DNA of 64,000 nucleotides, taken from contig NZ_CP121634.1 of NCBI RefSeq assembly GCF_029714945.1, forward strand, positions 3,493,001 to 3,557,000. Direction: 5' to 3'. Under the pieces are notes generated by a model. That model saw only the letters and a program-made list of their open reading frames with translations. It did no database searches and was not told where the DNA came from. The DNA comes from Bradyrhizobium sp. CIAT3101. GTDB lineage: Bacteria > Pseudomonadota > Alphaproteobacteria > Rhizobiales > Xanthobacteraceae. This document shows, piece by piece, positions 23,641 through 33,167 of the stretch; positions within the stretch are counted from its first letter, which is position 1, and every line of letters starts with the position of its first letter. A program made the translations under genes and the position numbers.

Positions 23641-24396
23641 ATGCCGAGCTTTCACAACGGCGCTGTTGAAATTGCCTATCTCGACGAAGGCGAGGGCGAT
23701 CCGATCATCCTGGTGCACGGCTTTGCCTCGAGCAAGAACGTGAACTGGGTCTACCCGACCTGGGTCTCGGAGCTGCGCAAGAACGGCCGCCGCGTCATTG
23801 CGCTGGACAATCGCGGCCATGGCGACAGCGCAAAACTCTACGAGTCCGCGCAGTACTCGATTCCGACCATGGCCGGCGACGTGCTCGCGCTGATGGATCA
23901 TCTCGCCATCCCGCAGGCCGACATCATGGGCTATTCGATGGGCGGGCGGATGACGGCCTGGCTTGGGCTGAACGAGCCGCAGCGCCTGCGCTCGGCGATC
24001 CTCGGCGGCATCGGCATCGGCGGCCTGATCGAGGGCACCGGGCCCGGCGAGAACGTCGCCAAGGCGCTGGAAGCGCCCTCGCTCGACGACGTCACCGATC
24101 CCGTCGGCCGCACCTTTCGTGCGTTTGCGGACCAGACCCGATCCGACCGCCGCGCGCTCGCCGCCTGCCTGCGCGGCACGCGCGATCTCATGACCAGGGA
24201 GGAGGCGGCGCGCATCGACGTGCCCGTGCTGATCGCGGTCGGTAGCCTTGATGATGTTGCGGGCTCTGCCAGCGCGCTCGGTGCGATCATCCCCGGCTCG
24301 GAAGTGCTCGACATCCCGGGCCGCGATCACATGCGCGCGGTCGGCGACAAGGTCTACAAGACCGGCGTGCTCGACTTCCTGTCACGCCGCGGCTGA
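23641..24396 (+). CDS. Alpha/beta hydrolase
   Basis: Hydrolase of 251 residues. The oxyanion region is ILVHGFAS near residues 20-27, the nucleophile elbow is GYSMGG near 99-104 (Ser), and the C-terminal histidine is in GRDHMRAV near 230. The ATG at 23641 gives the standard N terminus (FHNGAVEIAY); starts further upstream lie in the previous gene. Without a lid domain of note it could be an esterase or a small-molecule hydrolase; the substrate cannot be stated. Its 3' end overlaps the convergent gene at 24382 by 15 bp. Confidence 0.88.
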   Translation: MPSFHNGAVEIAYLDEGEGDPIILVHGFASSKNVNWVYPTWVSELRKNGRRVIALDNRGHGDSAKLYESAQYSIPTMAGDVLALMDHLAIPQADIMGYSMGGRMTAWLGLNEPQRLRSAILGGIGIGGLIEGTGPGENVAKALEAPSLDDVTDPVGRTFRAFADQTRSDRRALAACLRGTRDLMTREEAARIDVPVLIAVGSLDDVAGSASALGAIIPGSEVLDIPGRDHMRAVGDKVYKTGVLDFLSRRG

Positions 24397-25761
24397 GGCC
24401 TCGTCCGCTGGCTCGTCGTCGTCGCCGATCGAGCGGAACAGCGCCATCAGCACCACGAAGGTCGCAACCCACACCATGCGCGCGCCGTAGCGGTCGTGCG
24501 GCCCCGAGATGATGCCGCAGATGAAGGCGTTGCCGAGCAGCGCCAGCGTCACCGTCGCGGCCAGCAGCGTCAGATCGTCGAGCTTCCGATCGCCGAGCGC
24601 GCGTCCGAGCAGTGCGAGCAGTCCCAGCATCGAGACCAGTGCGACCGGCACGTGCAGCCAGTTGACGTAGCTGAAATCGAGGCCCCATTGCTGCTGCCGC
24701 GCCTCGCGCATCGCGGCCACCTGCGTCGGGATGTAGCGCTCGATGATGCCGTAGGTATGGGGAATCCAGCCGCTGGTGCCTTCGCCGGTCGCCACATGCA
24801 GCAATTGCTGCCCCATCGCGCGCAAGGCCGCCTCGGCCTGCCAGGCCGGATAGGCCGCGAGCGATTGCACGACGATGGTGCCCATCTCGTCGTTCATGCC
24901 CTCGAAGCGGCCGAGCGTGTTGAACATGCTGTGGCCCCACAGGAACTCATCGGCGGTCGCCGGCAGCTCGTTGCGATAGGGACAGAGCTTGAAGTTCTCG
25001 CGCGGGCAGTGGTCGTTCAAATATTGCGCAACGATGCCGTCCTGCATCATGCGGCCGAAGGCGACGCCGGTGCCGCCGGGCGTCCAGGCCCATTTGCCTG
25101 ACAGCGCATGGTTCGCCGACACCAGCATCAAGCCGCCGACGACAATCGTCAGGCTCGCCTGCGCCAGCCCGGCCATCGGGAGGCGAGGCCCGAGGAACGG
25201 CCGCATTATCCAGCCGGCGGCGCACAGCCCGAGCAGCACGCCGAGCGTGGCGCTGTGGGTCGCGGCGGCAAAGGCGGTAAAGACGAACAGCGAGATCTTT
25301 TCGAGCGTCGACGTCCGGCCTGCGCCGACGATCAGCAGGAACAGCGACAGGATCGACAGTCCCGCAAAGATGTCGGTGAGGAGCATGCTGGCGAGCCAGG
25401 GCAGGGCCGTCGACAGGATCAGCAGCAGGCTGATCGCGACGAAGCGGAATGTCTGCATCAAGCCCAGCACGCGCAGCGTCAGTTGCAACAGCCATAGCGT
25501 CGCCAGCGACTGGATCGCGAGGTTGATCCAGAAGCCGAAATTCTCGCCGTAATGCAGATAGAGGCCGAACACGGTGGAGCGGCTGGGGACCAGATAGCCC
25601 TCGTACCAGCGCGCCAGATAGCCGCCGGTATCCCATTGTAACAGCGGATAGCCGTTCCAGAACGCCGGCGCGATCAGGAGGAGGGGCAGTGCCACCGCCG
25701 CCAGCCGCAGCCAAAAGCTATCCGTGGCGCGCCTGCGCAAACTGTCGGTGGTGATGCTCAA
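24382..25761 (-). CDS. Polytopic membrane protein of unknown function
   Basis: Protein of about 459 residues with roughly ten hydrophobic helices, a first loop containing YPLLQWDTGGYLARWYEG and a larger periplasmic loop around the middle with several Cys (DHCPRENFKLCPYRNE). The topology resembles GT-C glycosyltransferases (GT39/GT83-like) but no diagnostic motif was confirmed. The start is uncertain: a TTG at 25761 with GACGGAG upstream is preferred; another TTG at 25869 would add 36 residues of non-membrane sequence. The C terminus is acidic (GDDDEPADEASAAA). Confidence 0.7.
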   Translation of the reverse strand: MSITTDSLRRRATDSFWLRLAAVALPLLLIAPAFWNGYPLLQWDTGGYLARWYEGYLVPSRSTVFGLYLHYGENFGFWINLAIQSLATLWLLQLTLRVLGLMQTFRFVAISLLLILSTALPWLASMLLTDIFAGLSILSLFLLIVGAGRTSTLEKISLFVFTAFAAATHSATLGVLLGLCAAGWIMRPFLGPRLPMAGLAQASLTIVVGGLMLVSANHALSGKWAWTPGGTGVAFGRMMQDGIVAQYLNDHCPRENFKLCPYRNELPATADEFLWGHSMFNTLGRFEGMNDEMGTIVVQSLAAYPAWQAEAALRAMGQQLLHVATGEGTSGWIPHTYGIIERYIPTQVAAMREARQQQWGLDFSYVNWLHVPVALVSMLGLLALLGRALGDRKLDDLTLLAATVTLALLGNAFICGIISGPHDRYGARMVWVATFVVLMALFRSIGDDDEPADEASAAA

Positions 25762-26037
25762 ATCCGCTCCGTCCTCGTCCGGACCATGCCCGCAATAACG
25801 GTTGAGACGAAATTCACCAATAGTTTGACGCCGCCCGGCTTGAATTTGGCGCAACTCTGACCATTTCAAGCCGACCTTGCCGCTTGGGGGCGTTCCGGGA
25901 AACTCTTGTGTTTCAACGCGTTGGTATGCTTTCGCGGGGCAAGGCGCTGTTCACTCTCAGGCAAGCCGGTCAGGACTTTGTCGTCTAGACTGTGGTATAG
26001 ACCCAGCCAAACGAGCCAATTCGAAAGAGCAGATCCC

Positions 26038-26862
26038 ATGGCAGTGCATCAGGTCAATCCGGGAGGAAAGCTCGCAACGCTCGATCCGATCTGGGACCGG
26101 ATCCGCGGCGAGGCGGAGGACATCGTCCATCGCGAGCCCGAGCTTGCGACCTTCATCTATTCGACGGTGCTGCATCACAGCCGCCTCGAGGATTCGGTGG
26201 TCCACCGCGTCGCCGACCGGCTCGATCACGCCGCGCTGTCGGGCGATCTGGTGCGCCAGACCTTCGACGAGGCGCTGCGCGACGATCCTGATTTGGGCAA
26301 CGCCTTCCGCGCCGATCTCGTCGCCGTCTACGACCGCGATCCCGCGACCTCGCGCTTCATCGATCCCTTGCTCTACTTCAAGGGCTTCCATGCGATCCAG
26401 ACCCATCGCCTCGCGCACTGGCTCTATCTGAAGGGCCGCAAGGATTTTGCGTATTATCTCCAGAGCCGCGCGTCCGCGGTGTTCCAGACCGACATCAATC
26501 CCGCCGCGCGCATCGGCCGCGGCATCTTCCTCGACCACGCCACCGGCTTCGTCTGCGGTGAGACGGCTGTGATCGAGGACGACGTCTCGATCCTGCACGG
26601 CGTCACGCTCGGCGGCACCGGCAAGGAGAACGAGGACCGTCATCCCAAGATTCGCCATGGCGTGCTGATCGGCGCCGGCGCCAAGATCCTCGGCAACATC
26701 GAGATCGGCCATTGCGCGCGCATCGCGGCCGGCTCGGTCGTGGTCAAGCCGGTGCCGCACAACGTCACCGTCGCGGGCGTGCCGGCCAAGATCGTGGGCG
26801 AGGCCGGCTGCGCCGAGCCGTCGCGCACCATGGACCAGATGATCAACGCGATGGGGCTCTAG
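26038..26862 (+). CDS. cysE: Serine O-acetyltransferase
   Basis: Enzyme of 274 residues that acetylates L-serine with acetyl-CoA, the first step of cysteine synthesis; it acts in the cytoplasm as a hexamer. The N-terminal helical domain (IWDRIRGEAEDIVHREPELA) is followed by the catalytic segment QTHRLAHWLY and the left-handed beta-helix of hexapeptide repeats with HGVTLGGTGKENEDRHPKI, where the catalytic His and CoA-contacting Gly lie. The ATG at 26038 starts the standard CysE N terminus. A strong terminator follows at 26874. The DUF3126 gene downstream is a conserved neighbour in alphaproteobacteria. Confidence 0.95.
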   Translation: MAVHQVNPGGKLATLDPIWDRIRGEAEDIVHREPELATFIYSTVLHHSRLEDSVVHRVADRLDHAALSGDLVRQTFDEALRDDPDLGNAFRADLVAVYDRDPATSRFIDPLLYFKGFHAIQTHRLAHWLYLKGRKDFAYYLQSRASAVFQTDINPAARIGRGIFLDHATGFVCGETAVIEDDVSILHGVTLGGTGKENEDRHPKIRHGVLIGAGAKILGNIEIGHCARIAAGSVVVKPVPHNVTVAGVPAKIVGEAGCAEPSRTMDQMINAMGL

Positions 26863-26873
26863 ACTCGCGCGTT

Positions 26874-26898
26874 AAGGGCCGGATTCTCCGGCCCTTTT
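26874..26898 (+). terminator. Rho-independent terminator after cysE
   Basis: AAGGGCCGGA-TTC-TCCGGCCCTTTT forms an uninterrupted stem of at least 8 G+C-rich pairs with a 3-nt loop and a run of four T. Confidence 0.85.
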
Positions 26899-26985
26899 CG
26901 TCCCCAAATTCTTTGGCAATTCCTGCTGGCGGTTCGCCGCGTCTCGTCCTAAAACCCGCCGACCAATTTTGATCGGAGACTTGCC

Positions 26986-27204
26986 GTGGACGTCAAAGAA
27001 GTCAGAAAGCTCGATGCGTATCTGAAGCGCGTATTCGGCAATCCCAAGATCCGCGTCGTGCCGCGGCCGAAGAAGGATGACAGCGCCGAGGTCTATATCG
27101 GCGAGGAGTTCATCGGCGTGCTCTTCGTCGACGACGAGGACGATGATCGCTCGTTCCAGTTCCAGATGGCGATCCTCGAGGACGATCTGGTCGATCAGGA
27201 ATAG
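26986..27204 (+). CDS. DUF3126 family protein
   Basis: Small protein of 72 residues. The sequence KLDAYLKRVFGNPKIRVVPR, then YIGEEFIGVLFVDDEDDDRS and FQMAILEDDL, matches the DUF3126 family, found next to cysE in many alphaproteobacteria. The GTG start at 26986 has GGAG 8 nt upstream. Function unknown; conserved adjacency to cysE suggests a link to sulfur amino-acid metabolism. Confidence 0.92.
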   Translation: MDVKEVRKLDAYLKRVFGNPKIRVVPRPKKDDSAEVYIGEEFIGVLFVDDEDDDRSFQFQMAILEDDLVDQE

Positions 27205-27212
27205 CCACTTTC

Positions 27213-27289
27213 GTCATTGCGAGCGAAGCCAAGCAATCCAGGCTGTCTCCGCGAAGGGAACCGGATTGTTTCGCTTCGCTCGCAATGAC
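27213..27289. repeat. Dispersed palindromic repeat (GTCATTGCGAGCGAAG type)
   Basis: The 77-bp unit begins GTCATTGCGAGCGAAGCCAA and ends in the near-complementary TTCGCTTCGCTCGCAATGAC, able to form a long imperfect hairpin with CAATCC/GGATTG inside. I recognise this as an abundant intergenic repeat of Bradyrhizobium and related genomes. It lies in the gap between the DUF3126 gene and the convergent PhzF gene. Confidence 0.85.
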
Positions 27290-27330
27290 CGTACGGGTCG
27301 AGCGCGAGATCCGTCGAAGACGGACCCGCG

Positions 27331-28203
27331 CTATGATGCGATCAGGCCGTCGACGGTCGTAACGCAGGCTCCGCCGACGTGAACGCGACCGTCTGCGTCG
27401 ACCGCAACGCTGATCTTGCCATCGCGCCCGACACGCCTGCCTTGCTCGGATTTGTAGCGCGTCCCGCCGGCAGGCAGCAGGCCCCGCGTCGACCGGAACA
27501 CGGCAACGCTGCCATTGCCGCTTCCGCAGACCGGGTCTTCATTGACGCCGCAGGACGGGGCAAAGGTCCTGACCTCGATGTCATGACTGCCTTCGGAATG
27601 CGTCGCGAACACCGTGATGCCGGTTGCACCCTTGCGCCTTTCGAACGCGGCCGAGCGGACCAGATCGGGCTGCAGGCCGAGCACGGCGCCGATGCTTGCC
27701 AGCTGCGCGATGATCCAGACGGCCCCGACATTGATGATCGCGGGCCTGGCATCGCGCAAGATCGGGTGCCGCAGGATCGCTTCAACCTCGTCAATCTCAT
27801 CGTCTGTCAGTGAGGTCACCGTCGCCGGCGGAAGCGTGAGAGTCAAAATCCGATCGGGACCCTCGCCATTCACCGCAACGTCCACCAACCCGACACCGCA
27901 CTCCTGAACGAGCTTGCCATGCCTCGGCCGCGCGACGCCGGCTTCCAGGACGGCGTGGGCGCTCCCCAATGTCGGATGGCCGGCGAACGGCATTTCCGCG
28001 GCCGGGTTGAAAATCCGCAGACGATAGTCCGCGCCGGGCTTGGTCGGCGGCAGAACGAACGTCGTTTCGGAAAGGTTCGTCCAACCGGCGATGGCCTGCA
28101 TGTCGTTGTCGGTCAGTCCCGAACCATCGAGGACGACTGCGACGGGATTGCCCAGGAGCGGCTTTGCCGAAAACGCGTCGACGACTTTGAAGGCGCGGGG
28201 CAT
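27331..28203 (-). CDS. PhzF family isomerase-like protein
   Basis: Protein of 290 residues with the diaminopimelate-epimerase-like fold of PhzF. The catalytic Glu46 is in LSETTF, followed by FNPAAEMPFAGHPTLGSAHA (about 65-84) and the C-terminal DPVCGSGNGS. Members isomerise small substrates, but most, like this one, have no known substrate. The ATG at 28203 is chosen because GGAG lies 7 nt upstream; another ATG four codons earlier would overlap it. It is the third gene of a LysR-hotdog-PhzF series. Confidence 0.9.
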   Translation of the reverse strand: MPRAFKVVDAFSAKPLLGNPVAVVLDGSGLTDNDMQAIAGWTNLSETTFVLPPTKPGADYRLRIFNPAAEMPFAGHPTLGSAHAVLEAGVARPRHGKLVQECGVGLVDVAVNGEGPDRILTLTLPPATVTSLTDDEIDEVEAILRHPILRDARPAIINVGAVWIIAQLASIGAVLGLQPDLVRSAAFERRKGATGITVFATHSEGSHDIEVRTFAPSCGVNEDPVCGSGNGSVAVFRSTRGLLPAGGTRYKSEQGRRVGRDGKISVAVDADGRVHVGGACVTTVDGLIAS

Positions 28204-28258
28204 ATCTGTCTCCATTCCATGCGTTGAAGTCGTTTTGCGGTAGTTCCCGCCACAAAAT

Positions 28259-28654
28259 CTATTTCTTTGCAAGAATGCGTAGCCGCGCCGTTGCGTCGGC
28301 GACCGTGATGCCTTCGGCATCGACGAGCTCGGCTTGCACCACCATGTCGCGCTCCGTCTGCTCGATCACGCGCGCCCGTGCCGTGATGGCTCCCACCGCC
28401 GCAGGTTTCAGGAAGCGCGTGTCGAGGCTCCTGGTGACCACCGTCAGGTCGGGCGAGAGTTTTGCGAGCGCGCAAATTCCGGTCGCGGAGTCCAGCATCG
28501 CCGCGAGAAATCCGCCCTGGACGGTCCCGTGTCTGTTGGTGAAGGCGGGTTGAGCCTGGAAGCGGATCACGGCGTCTCCGCTTTCGTCAAAGCCAATCCA
28601 TTCGCGTCCCAGGAGCCGGGCGCCCGGTGGCAGGTTTGCTGCTGCATCACTCAT
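28259..28654 (-). CDS. Hotdog-fold thioesterase, PaaI-like
   Basis: Protein of 131 residues with the PaaI/4HBT pattern: NRHGTVQGGFLAAMLDSATG at about 40-59, where the helix carries the catalytic Asp, and RFLKPA later. It probably hydrolyses an acyl-CoA thioester in the cytoplasm. The ATG at 28654 lies 5 nt after the LysR stop, showing coupling, and the PhzF gene follows 55 nt downstream. No direct evidence for the acyl group. Confidence 0.87.
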   Translation of the reverse strand: MSDAAANLPPGARLLGREWIGFDESGDAVIRFQAQPAFTNRHGTVQGGFLAAMLDSATGICALAKLSPDLTVVTRSLDTRFLKPAAVGAITARARVIEQTERDMVVQAELVDAEGITVADATARLRILAKK

Positions 28655-28659
28655 AGCGA

Positions 28660-29568
28660 TCACCGCTGCGCCTTCATCGACTCAGCCACCACCCGAAGCG
28701 CGCTGACGAATTCGGCGATCGCCGGATTGCGTCGTTCACCGGTGCGAAACGCCACGAAGATCCGCCGCGTGATGATCGGCTTGATCTCCTTCAGCCGCAA
28801 CGTGCCGATATGGTCGCGACCGCGCAAGCCGGGATTGATCGATACCGAGCAGCCTGCCTCGACCATCGCCCTGACCACTTCGAAACTGTGGCAGCGCGCA
28901 TTGACGATGGGATCGAAGCCGGCGCTGCGGCAGGCGCCGACGATCACGTCCGAATAGGTCGCGGACGTCGTGTCGAGGACCCATCGTTCCGCCGCCAACT
29001 CGGGCAGGGTGAGGTGAGGACGCTCGGCCAGCGGATGGTCGCGCGGCAGCAGGACGTGGAGATGATCGTCGAGAAGATGCAGCATCTCGACCTGCGTCTC
29101 CGAGAGGCTTGCTGACGTCGTCAGGTCGTCGACGATCGCGACATCCGTCTGCCAGGCGCGCAGCGCGGCCAGGCTGTCGTCGGGCTCGAGCTCCTCGAAT
29201 ATCGTCACCAGATCAGGGAAGCGCGCCGACATCGCCCTGATCGTCGGCGGAATGAGCGATGCGGCGACCGAGGGAAAAGCCGAGACGCGCAATTCGCCCG
29301 CGACGGTCTTCTTCAGCTCCGCAAGGTCGGTCTTTGCTTCCTCCAGGACGCCGATGACCCGCCCGGCATGGTCTGCCAGTCGCTGTCCCGCCGGCGTCAG
29401 CCGTACGCCGCGGCCCCTGCGCTCGACCAGTTCGACGCCGGTCTCGTCCTCGAGCTGCGCGATTTGCTGAGAAACCGCCGAGGGAGAGATCAGCAGAGCC
29501 TCGGCCACCGCTGCCATTGTTTTTCGCAGCGAAAGCTCACGAAGCGTGCGGAGTCGGGCGAAATCCAT
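28660..29568 (-). CDS. LysR family transcriptional regulator
   Basis: Regulator of 302 residues. N-terminal winged helix at about 1-60 with LRTLRELSLRKTMAAVAEAL and SPSAVSQQIAQLE, followed by the linker helix (VRLTPAGQRLADHAGRV) and a two-lobe ligand domain. It heads a minus-strand operon with the hotdog and PhzF genes, and is divergent from the aap-type transporter operon 193 nt away. LysR regulators often act on a divergent neighbour, so it may sense an amino acid or derived metabolite; this is inference. Confidence 0.92.
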   Translation of the reverse strand: MDFARLRTLRELSLRKTMAAVAEALLISPSAVSQQIAQLEDETGVELVERRGRGVRLTPAGQRLADHAGRVIGVLEEAKTDLAELKKTVAGELRVSAFPSVAASLIPPTIRAMSARFPDLVTIFEELEPDDSLAALRAWQTDVAIVDDLTTSASLSETQVEMLHLLDDHLHVLLPRDHPLAERPHLTLPELAAERWVLDTTSATYSDVIVGACRSAGFDPIVNARCHSFEVVRAMVEAGCSVSINPGLRGRDHIGTLRLKEIKPIITRRIFVAFRTGERRNPAIAEFVSALRVVAESMKAQR

Positions 29569-29761
29569 CCTTTAGCTCCAGCAAATGCCCAGAACACAAT
29601 CATGCATATTCTCTAATGTATATCGCGAAATTAATTAAGTAGACCAGAATTGTTTTGCGGCTGTAGCCTTACTCCCAGAGCAGTTCGGGTCGTCACAAGA
29701 GGAGCACATCCCAAGCCCGGCTGACACGCGTTGGACGACAACAGGCAAAGAGGGGTTTCAG
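29569..29761. promoter_or_regulatory. Divergent control region between LysR gene and aap-type operon
   Basis: The 193-nt gap contains an A+T-rich stretch (29600-29650, with ATATTCTCTAATGTATAT and AATTAATTAAG) that stands out from the G+C-rich context and is the likely site of both promoters. A LysR box (T-N11-A within an imperfect dyad) could be placed in it, but no perfect inverted repeat is seen. Confidence 0.35.
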
Positions 29762-30790
29762 ATGGCTCGTTCCAAATTCCTGATCGCTGCGCTCGCCGCA
29801 GCATCGCTGTGGGCAAGCGGTGCATCCGCCTCCGTCCTCGACAACGTCAAGCAGCGCGGCATCCTCAACTGCGGCACCGACAACACCGCTCCCGGCTTCG
29901 GCTACCTCAACACCAAGACCGGCAAGATCGAGGGGTTGGATGCCGATTTCTGCCGCGCCATGGCCGCGGCCGTTCTCGGCGATGCCAGCAAGGTCAACTT
30001 CGTCATCGTCACCGACAAGAGCCGCTTCAACGCTCTTCAGACCGGACAGGCCGATGTCGTCTTTGCGCACACGACGGTCAAGCCGGTGCGCGAATCCGCG
30101 GTCGGCATCGATTTCCTGCCGATCAATTTCTACGACGGCACCGGCATGATGGTGAAGTCGGCATCCGGCGTGAAATCCGTGGCCGAGCTGGACGGCGCGA
30201 CGATCTGCACGACGCAGGGCTCCGGCACCGAAGCCACGCTCGCTGCCTTCGTCCGCGTGCGCGGTTTCAAGACCACAAAAGTTCTCACCTTCGAGAATCT
30301 CGAGAAGCTGTTTGGCGCGCTGCAAAGCGACCGCTGCAACGCGATGTCGACGGATAAATCGGCGCTTGCGGCCTGGCGTGGCAACTCGCCCAAGCCGGAC
30401 GACTTCACCATCCTGCCCGAGACTCTCAACAAGTCGCCGTTCGCGGGTTTCGTCATTGCCAACGATTCCAAATGGCGCAACGTGCTGCGCTGGGCGACCT
30501 TCGCGCTGTTCCAGGCGGAGGAATGGGACATCACGTCGGCTAATCTCGCCGACAGGCAGAAGGACGAGACCGCTTTCGTCCAGAAATTCCTCGGCGTGAA
30601 GGACGGTTTTGGCAAGGACTTCGGCGTCGCCGATGATTTCGTCGCCAGCATGATCAAGTCGGTCGGCAATTACGGCGAGATCTACGACCGCAACCTCGGC
30701 CCCAAGACGCCGTACTTCATCGACCGTGCCGGCACGCCCAACGCGATGTGGACCAAGGGCGGTGCCGAATATTCGCCTCCGTGGAACTGA
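29762..30790 (+). CDS. aapJ: Polar amino acid ABC transporter substrate-binding protein (AapJ-like)
   Basis: Periplasmic binding protein of 342 residues, the length of AapJ/BztA. The signal peptide ends near residue 24 (GASASV); the mature part starts VLDNVKQRGILNCGTDN, then GFGYLNTKTGKIEGLDADFC and TTVKPVRES, all AapJ-like. GAGGGG precedes the ATG by about 7 nt. It heads an operon with two permeases and an ATPase. AapJ systems bind a broad range of L-amino acids, but the downstream enzymes here hint at a narrower role. Confidence 0.93.
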   Translation: MARSKFLIAALAAASLWASGASASVLDNVKQRGILNCGTDNTAPGFGYLNTKTGKIEGLDADFCRAMAAAVLGDASKVNFVIVTDKSRFNALQTGQADVVFAHTTVKPVRESAVGIDFLPINFYDGTGMMVKSASGVKSVAELDGATICTTQGSGTEATLAAFVRVRGFKTTKVLTFENLEKLFGALQSDRCNAMSTDKSALAAWRGNSPKPDDFTILPETLNKSPFAGFVIANDSKWRNVLRWATFALFQAEEWDITSANLADRQKDETAFVQKFLGVKDGFGKDFGVADDFVASMIKSVGNYGEIYDRNLGPKTPYFIDRAGTPNAMWTKGGAEYSPPWN

Positions 30791-30843
30791 GCCACATGGT
30801 CGCGGGCGAGCCAACGGGCTCGCCTCGATCCGGGGAGGGCATC

Positions 30844-32037
30844 ATGAGCACAGAGATCGCCGAATATCACAGCATCCCGCCGGCGCGTCGCGGCCTGCTG
30901 ATCGCGTTCAAATGGCTCGTGCAGGCGGCGATCGTCATTGCGGTGGCGGGGCTCGTCATCTGGCTCGGCCTCGCGGTCCGCGAGGCACTCGCCCGCAAAG
31001 GCATCCAGTTCTCGTTCGGCTACCTCGGCAATGTCGCGAACTTCTCCCTCAGTGAAGGTGTCGTGCCTTCGTTCGCGGGTGGGTGGCCAATTCTGGAGCC
31101 TTTCTCTCCTTCCAACACCAATCTGCAGGCGCTGTTCGCGGGCCTCTGGAATTCGCTCAAGGTCGCCCTCTCGGCGATCGTCCTCTGCACCATGTTCGGC
31201 ACGCTGGTCGGCATCGGCCGGCTCTCGACCAACTGGCTGGTGCGTAACCTTTGCTTTGGACTGGTCGAAGCCATCCGCAACACGCCGCTGCTGATCCAGA
31301 TCGTGTTCTGGTATTTTGCGGTGGTCCTGCGGTTTCCTCCCGCCAGTGCCGCGTCGAACTGGTTCGGCGGCCTGCTTGCCAGTCGTTCGGGTGTTTTCCT
31401 GCCCGGCCTCGCGGTGTCCGAGCGCGCTGGAGCCGCGTCCTGGGGATTGCTCGCTGCGGCCTTCGCCTTGGTTGCCGCTTGCGTAATTCTGCGTGGACTG
31501 CGGCTCCGGCTGATCTTTCTGGCAGCAGCGATCGCGGCCCTGATCGTAGCCGCCGTCATCGGTTTTCCTCTTGGCCTTGACCTGCCGGTCGCGACCCGGT
31601 TCGGCGCGCGTGGAGGCTTTGCCATTTCACCGGAAATGACGGCGCTGCTCATCGCGATCGTCGTCAACAGCTCCGCCTATGTCGCCGAGATCGTCCGCGG
31701 CGCGATCGAGTCCTTGCCGAAGGGGCAATGGGAGGCCTCTGCCTCGCTCGGATTGTCGCGTTCCCACACGCTGCGCGACATCATCCTTCCCCAGGTCTTC
31801 CGGATCGTCCTGCCGTCGCTGGCCAACCGCTACATCAGCCTGACCAAGGATACCTCGCTCGGGATCGCCATCGGCTTCCCCGACCTGTTCAACGTCTACG
31901 GCACCGTCTCGAACCAGACCGGGAGAAATCTCGAAGGCGTCGTGATCGTGATGCTGACCTATCTCGCGCTGAGCTGGATCATCAGCGCCTGCGTGAATGG
32001 CCTCAACGCGCGTGTCAACGGACGGAGGACGCGATGA
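30844..32037 (+). CDS. aapQ: Amino acid ABC transporter permease (AapQ-like)
   Basis: Inner-membrane permease of 397 residues. AapQ-type proteins are longer than usual His/Glu permeases because of an insertion with extra hydrophobic stretches between the first helix and the core, and this is seen here (about 170-270). The core motif near the C terminus is [20 protein letters not shown] followed by [14 protein letters not shown], the EAA-type loop. The ATG at 30844 has GGGAGGG upstream. The stop overlaps the start of the next permease (ATGA). Confidence 0.93.
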   Translation: MSTEIAEYHSIPPARRGLLIAFKWLVQAAIVIAVAGLVIWLGLAVREALARKGIQFSFGYLGNVANFSLSEGVVPSFAGGWPILEPFSPSNTNLQALFAGLWNSLKVALSAIVLCTMFGTLVGIGRLSTNWLVRNLCFGLVEAIRNTPLLIQIVFWYFAVVLRFPPASAASNWFGGLLASRSGVFLPGLAVSERAGAASWGLLAAAFALVAACVILRGLRLRLIFLAAAIAALIVAAVIGFPLGLDLPVATRFGARGGFAISPEMTALLIAIVVNSSAYVAEIVRGAIESLPKGQWEASASLGLSRSHTLRDIILPQVFRIVLPSLANRYISLTKDTSLGIAIGFPDLFNVYGTVSNQTGRNLEGVVIVMLTYLALSWIISACVNGLNARVNGRRTR

Positions 32038-33167
32038 CCACGCTCGCGCTGCGGTGGGTCCACCGCAACCTCTTCGCAAAACCGTTCGACGCCGCGCTGT
32101 CGCTCGTCGTGATCCCGCTGCTGGCCTGGGCGGTCTATGCCTTTGGCTACTGGGTGCTGGTCCAGGCGCATTGGCAAGTCGTCGGCGGCAGCTTCAAGGT
32201 GCTGATGACCGGCATCTATCCCGCCGACCAGTTGTGGCGGGCATGGTTCTCCGTCGCGACGCTCTGCGCGATGTTCGGTGCGGGTCTCGGCCTTTCACTC
32301 CGCCCGGGTCGATCGGCGCTGACATCAGTCGCTGTGCTCGCGATCCTGATCTCGGCAGCGGTAGCAACCGCAATCGACGTGCATTCCGGCATGCTCACGG
32401 CCGCCAGCGCCGCGCTCGGCATCGCGGCATGGATCGGCGCCCACCGTTGGGCTGTGGACCAGCGCATCGTGCTGTCGGGACTGCTCGCGGGAGTGGTCGC
32501 AATCTTCGTCGTGGTCTCGCCGCCGGGCTTCGAGGTCTGGGGCGGTCTGCTGCTCAGCGTCGTCCTGACGATCGCGGTCTCGATCCTGACGTTGCCGTTC
32601 GGAATCCTGCTCGCGCTCGGCCGGCAGAGCCGCATCACCAGCCTGCGCGTAATCTCGACCGCCTATATCGAGACGATGCGGTCGGTGCCGTTGATCCTCG
32701 TCGTCTACTGGATCTGGATCATCGTGCCGCTGCTGGCGCCGGATACCTCGGTCCCGGGGCTGCTGCGCGGCATGGCCGGCTTTGCGCTGTTCTTTGCGGC
32801 CTATGTCGCCGAATATGTCCGCAGCGGACTTCAGGCAGTGCCGAAGGGCCAGATCGAAGCGGCAAAGTCGCTCGCGATGAGCAGCTGGACTCTCAACGTC
32901 GATATCGTCCTGCCGCAGGCGCTGCGCGTTGTCGTTCCCTCGCTGGTCGGACAGATCCTCGACATCTTCAACGGCGCGACGCTGGTCTTCATCATCGGCC
33001 TGACCGATTTCCTGCGCGCCGGGCAGATGATCCTGGCCGATCCGCAGAACAGCGGCCGGACCTACGAGATCTACGTCTTCCTGTTTGCCGTCTATCTCGC
33101 CATCGGTGGTGCCATCACCTACGCGTCGCGCCGCCTCGAAGCCCATCTCGCAAGGGGATCACGATGA
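32034..33167 (+). CDS. aapM: Amino acid ABC transporter permease (AapM-like)
   Basis: Inner-membrane permease of 377 residues, partner of the preceding AapQ-like protein. The C-terminal core contains [38 protein letters not shown] and [15 protein letters not shown], the docking loop and following helix typical of AapM/BztC. The ATG overlaps the aapQ stop and has GGAGG 7 nt upstream; its own stop overlaps the ATPase start. The four genes are thus tightly coupled. Confidence 0.93.
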   Translation: MTTLALRWVHRNLFAKPFDAALSLVVIPLLAWAVYAFGYWVLVQAHWQVVGGSFKVLMTGIYPADQLWRAWFSVATLCAMFGAGLGLSLRPGRSALTSVAVLAILISAAVATAIDVHSGMLTAASAALGIAAWIGAHRWAVDQRIVLSGLLAGVVAIFVVVSPPGFEVWGGLLLSVVLTIAVSILTLPFGILLALGRQSRITSLRVISTAYIETMRSVPLILVVYWIWIIVPLLAPDTSVPGLLRGMAGFALFFAAYVAEYVRSGLQAVPKGQIEAAKSLAMSSWTLNVDIVLPQALRVVVPSLVGQILDIFNGATLVFIIGLTDFLRAGQMILADPQNSGRTYEIYVFLFAVYLAIGGAITYASRRLEAHLARGSR

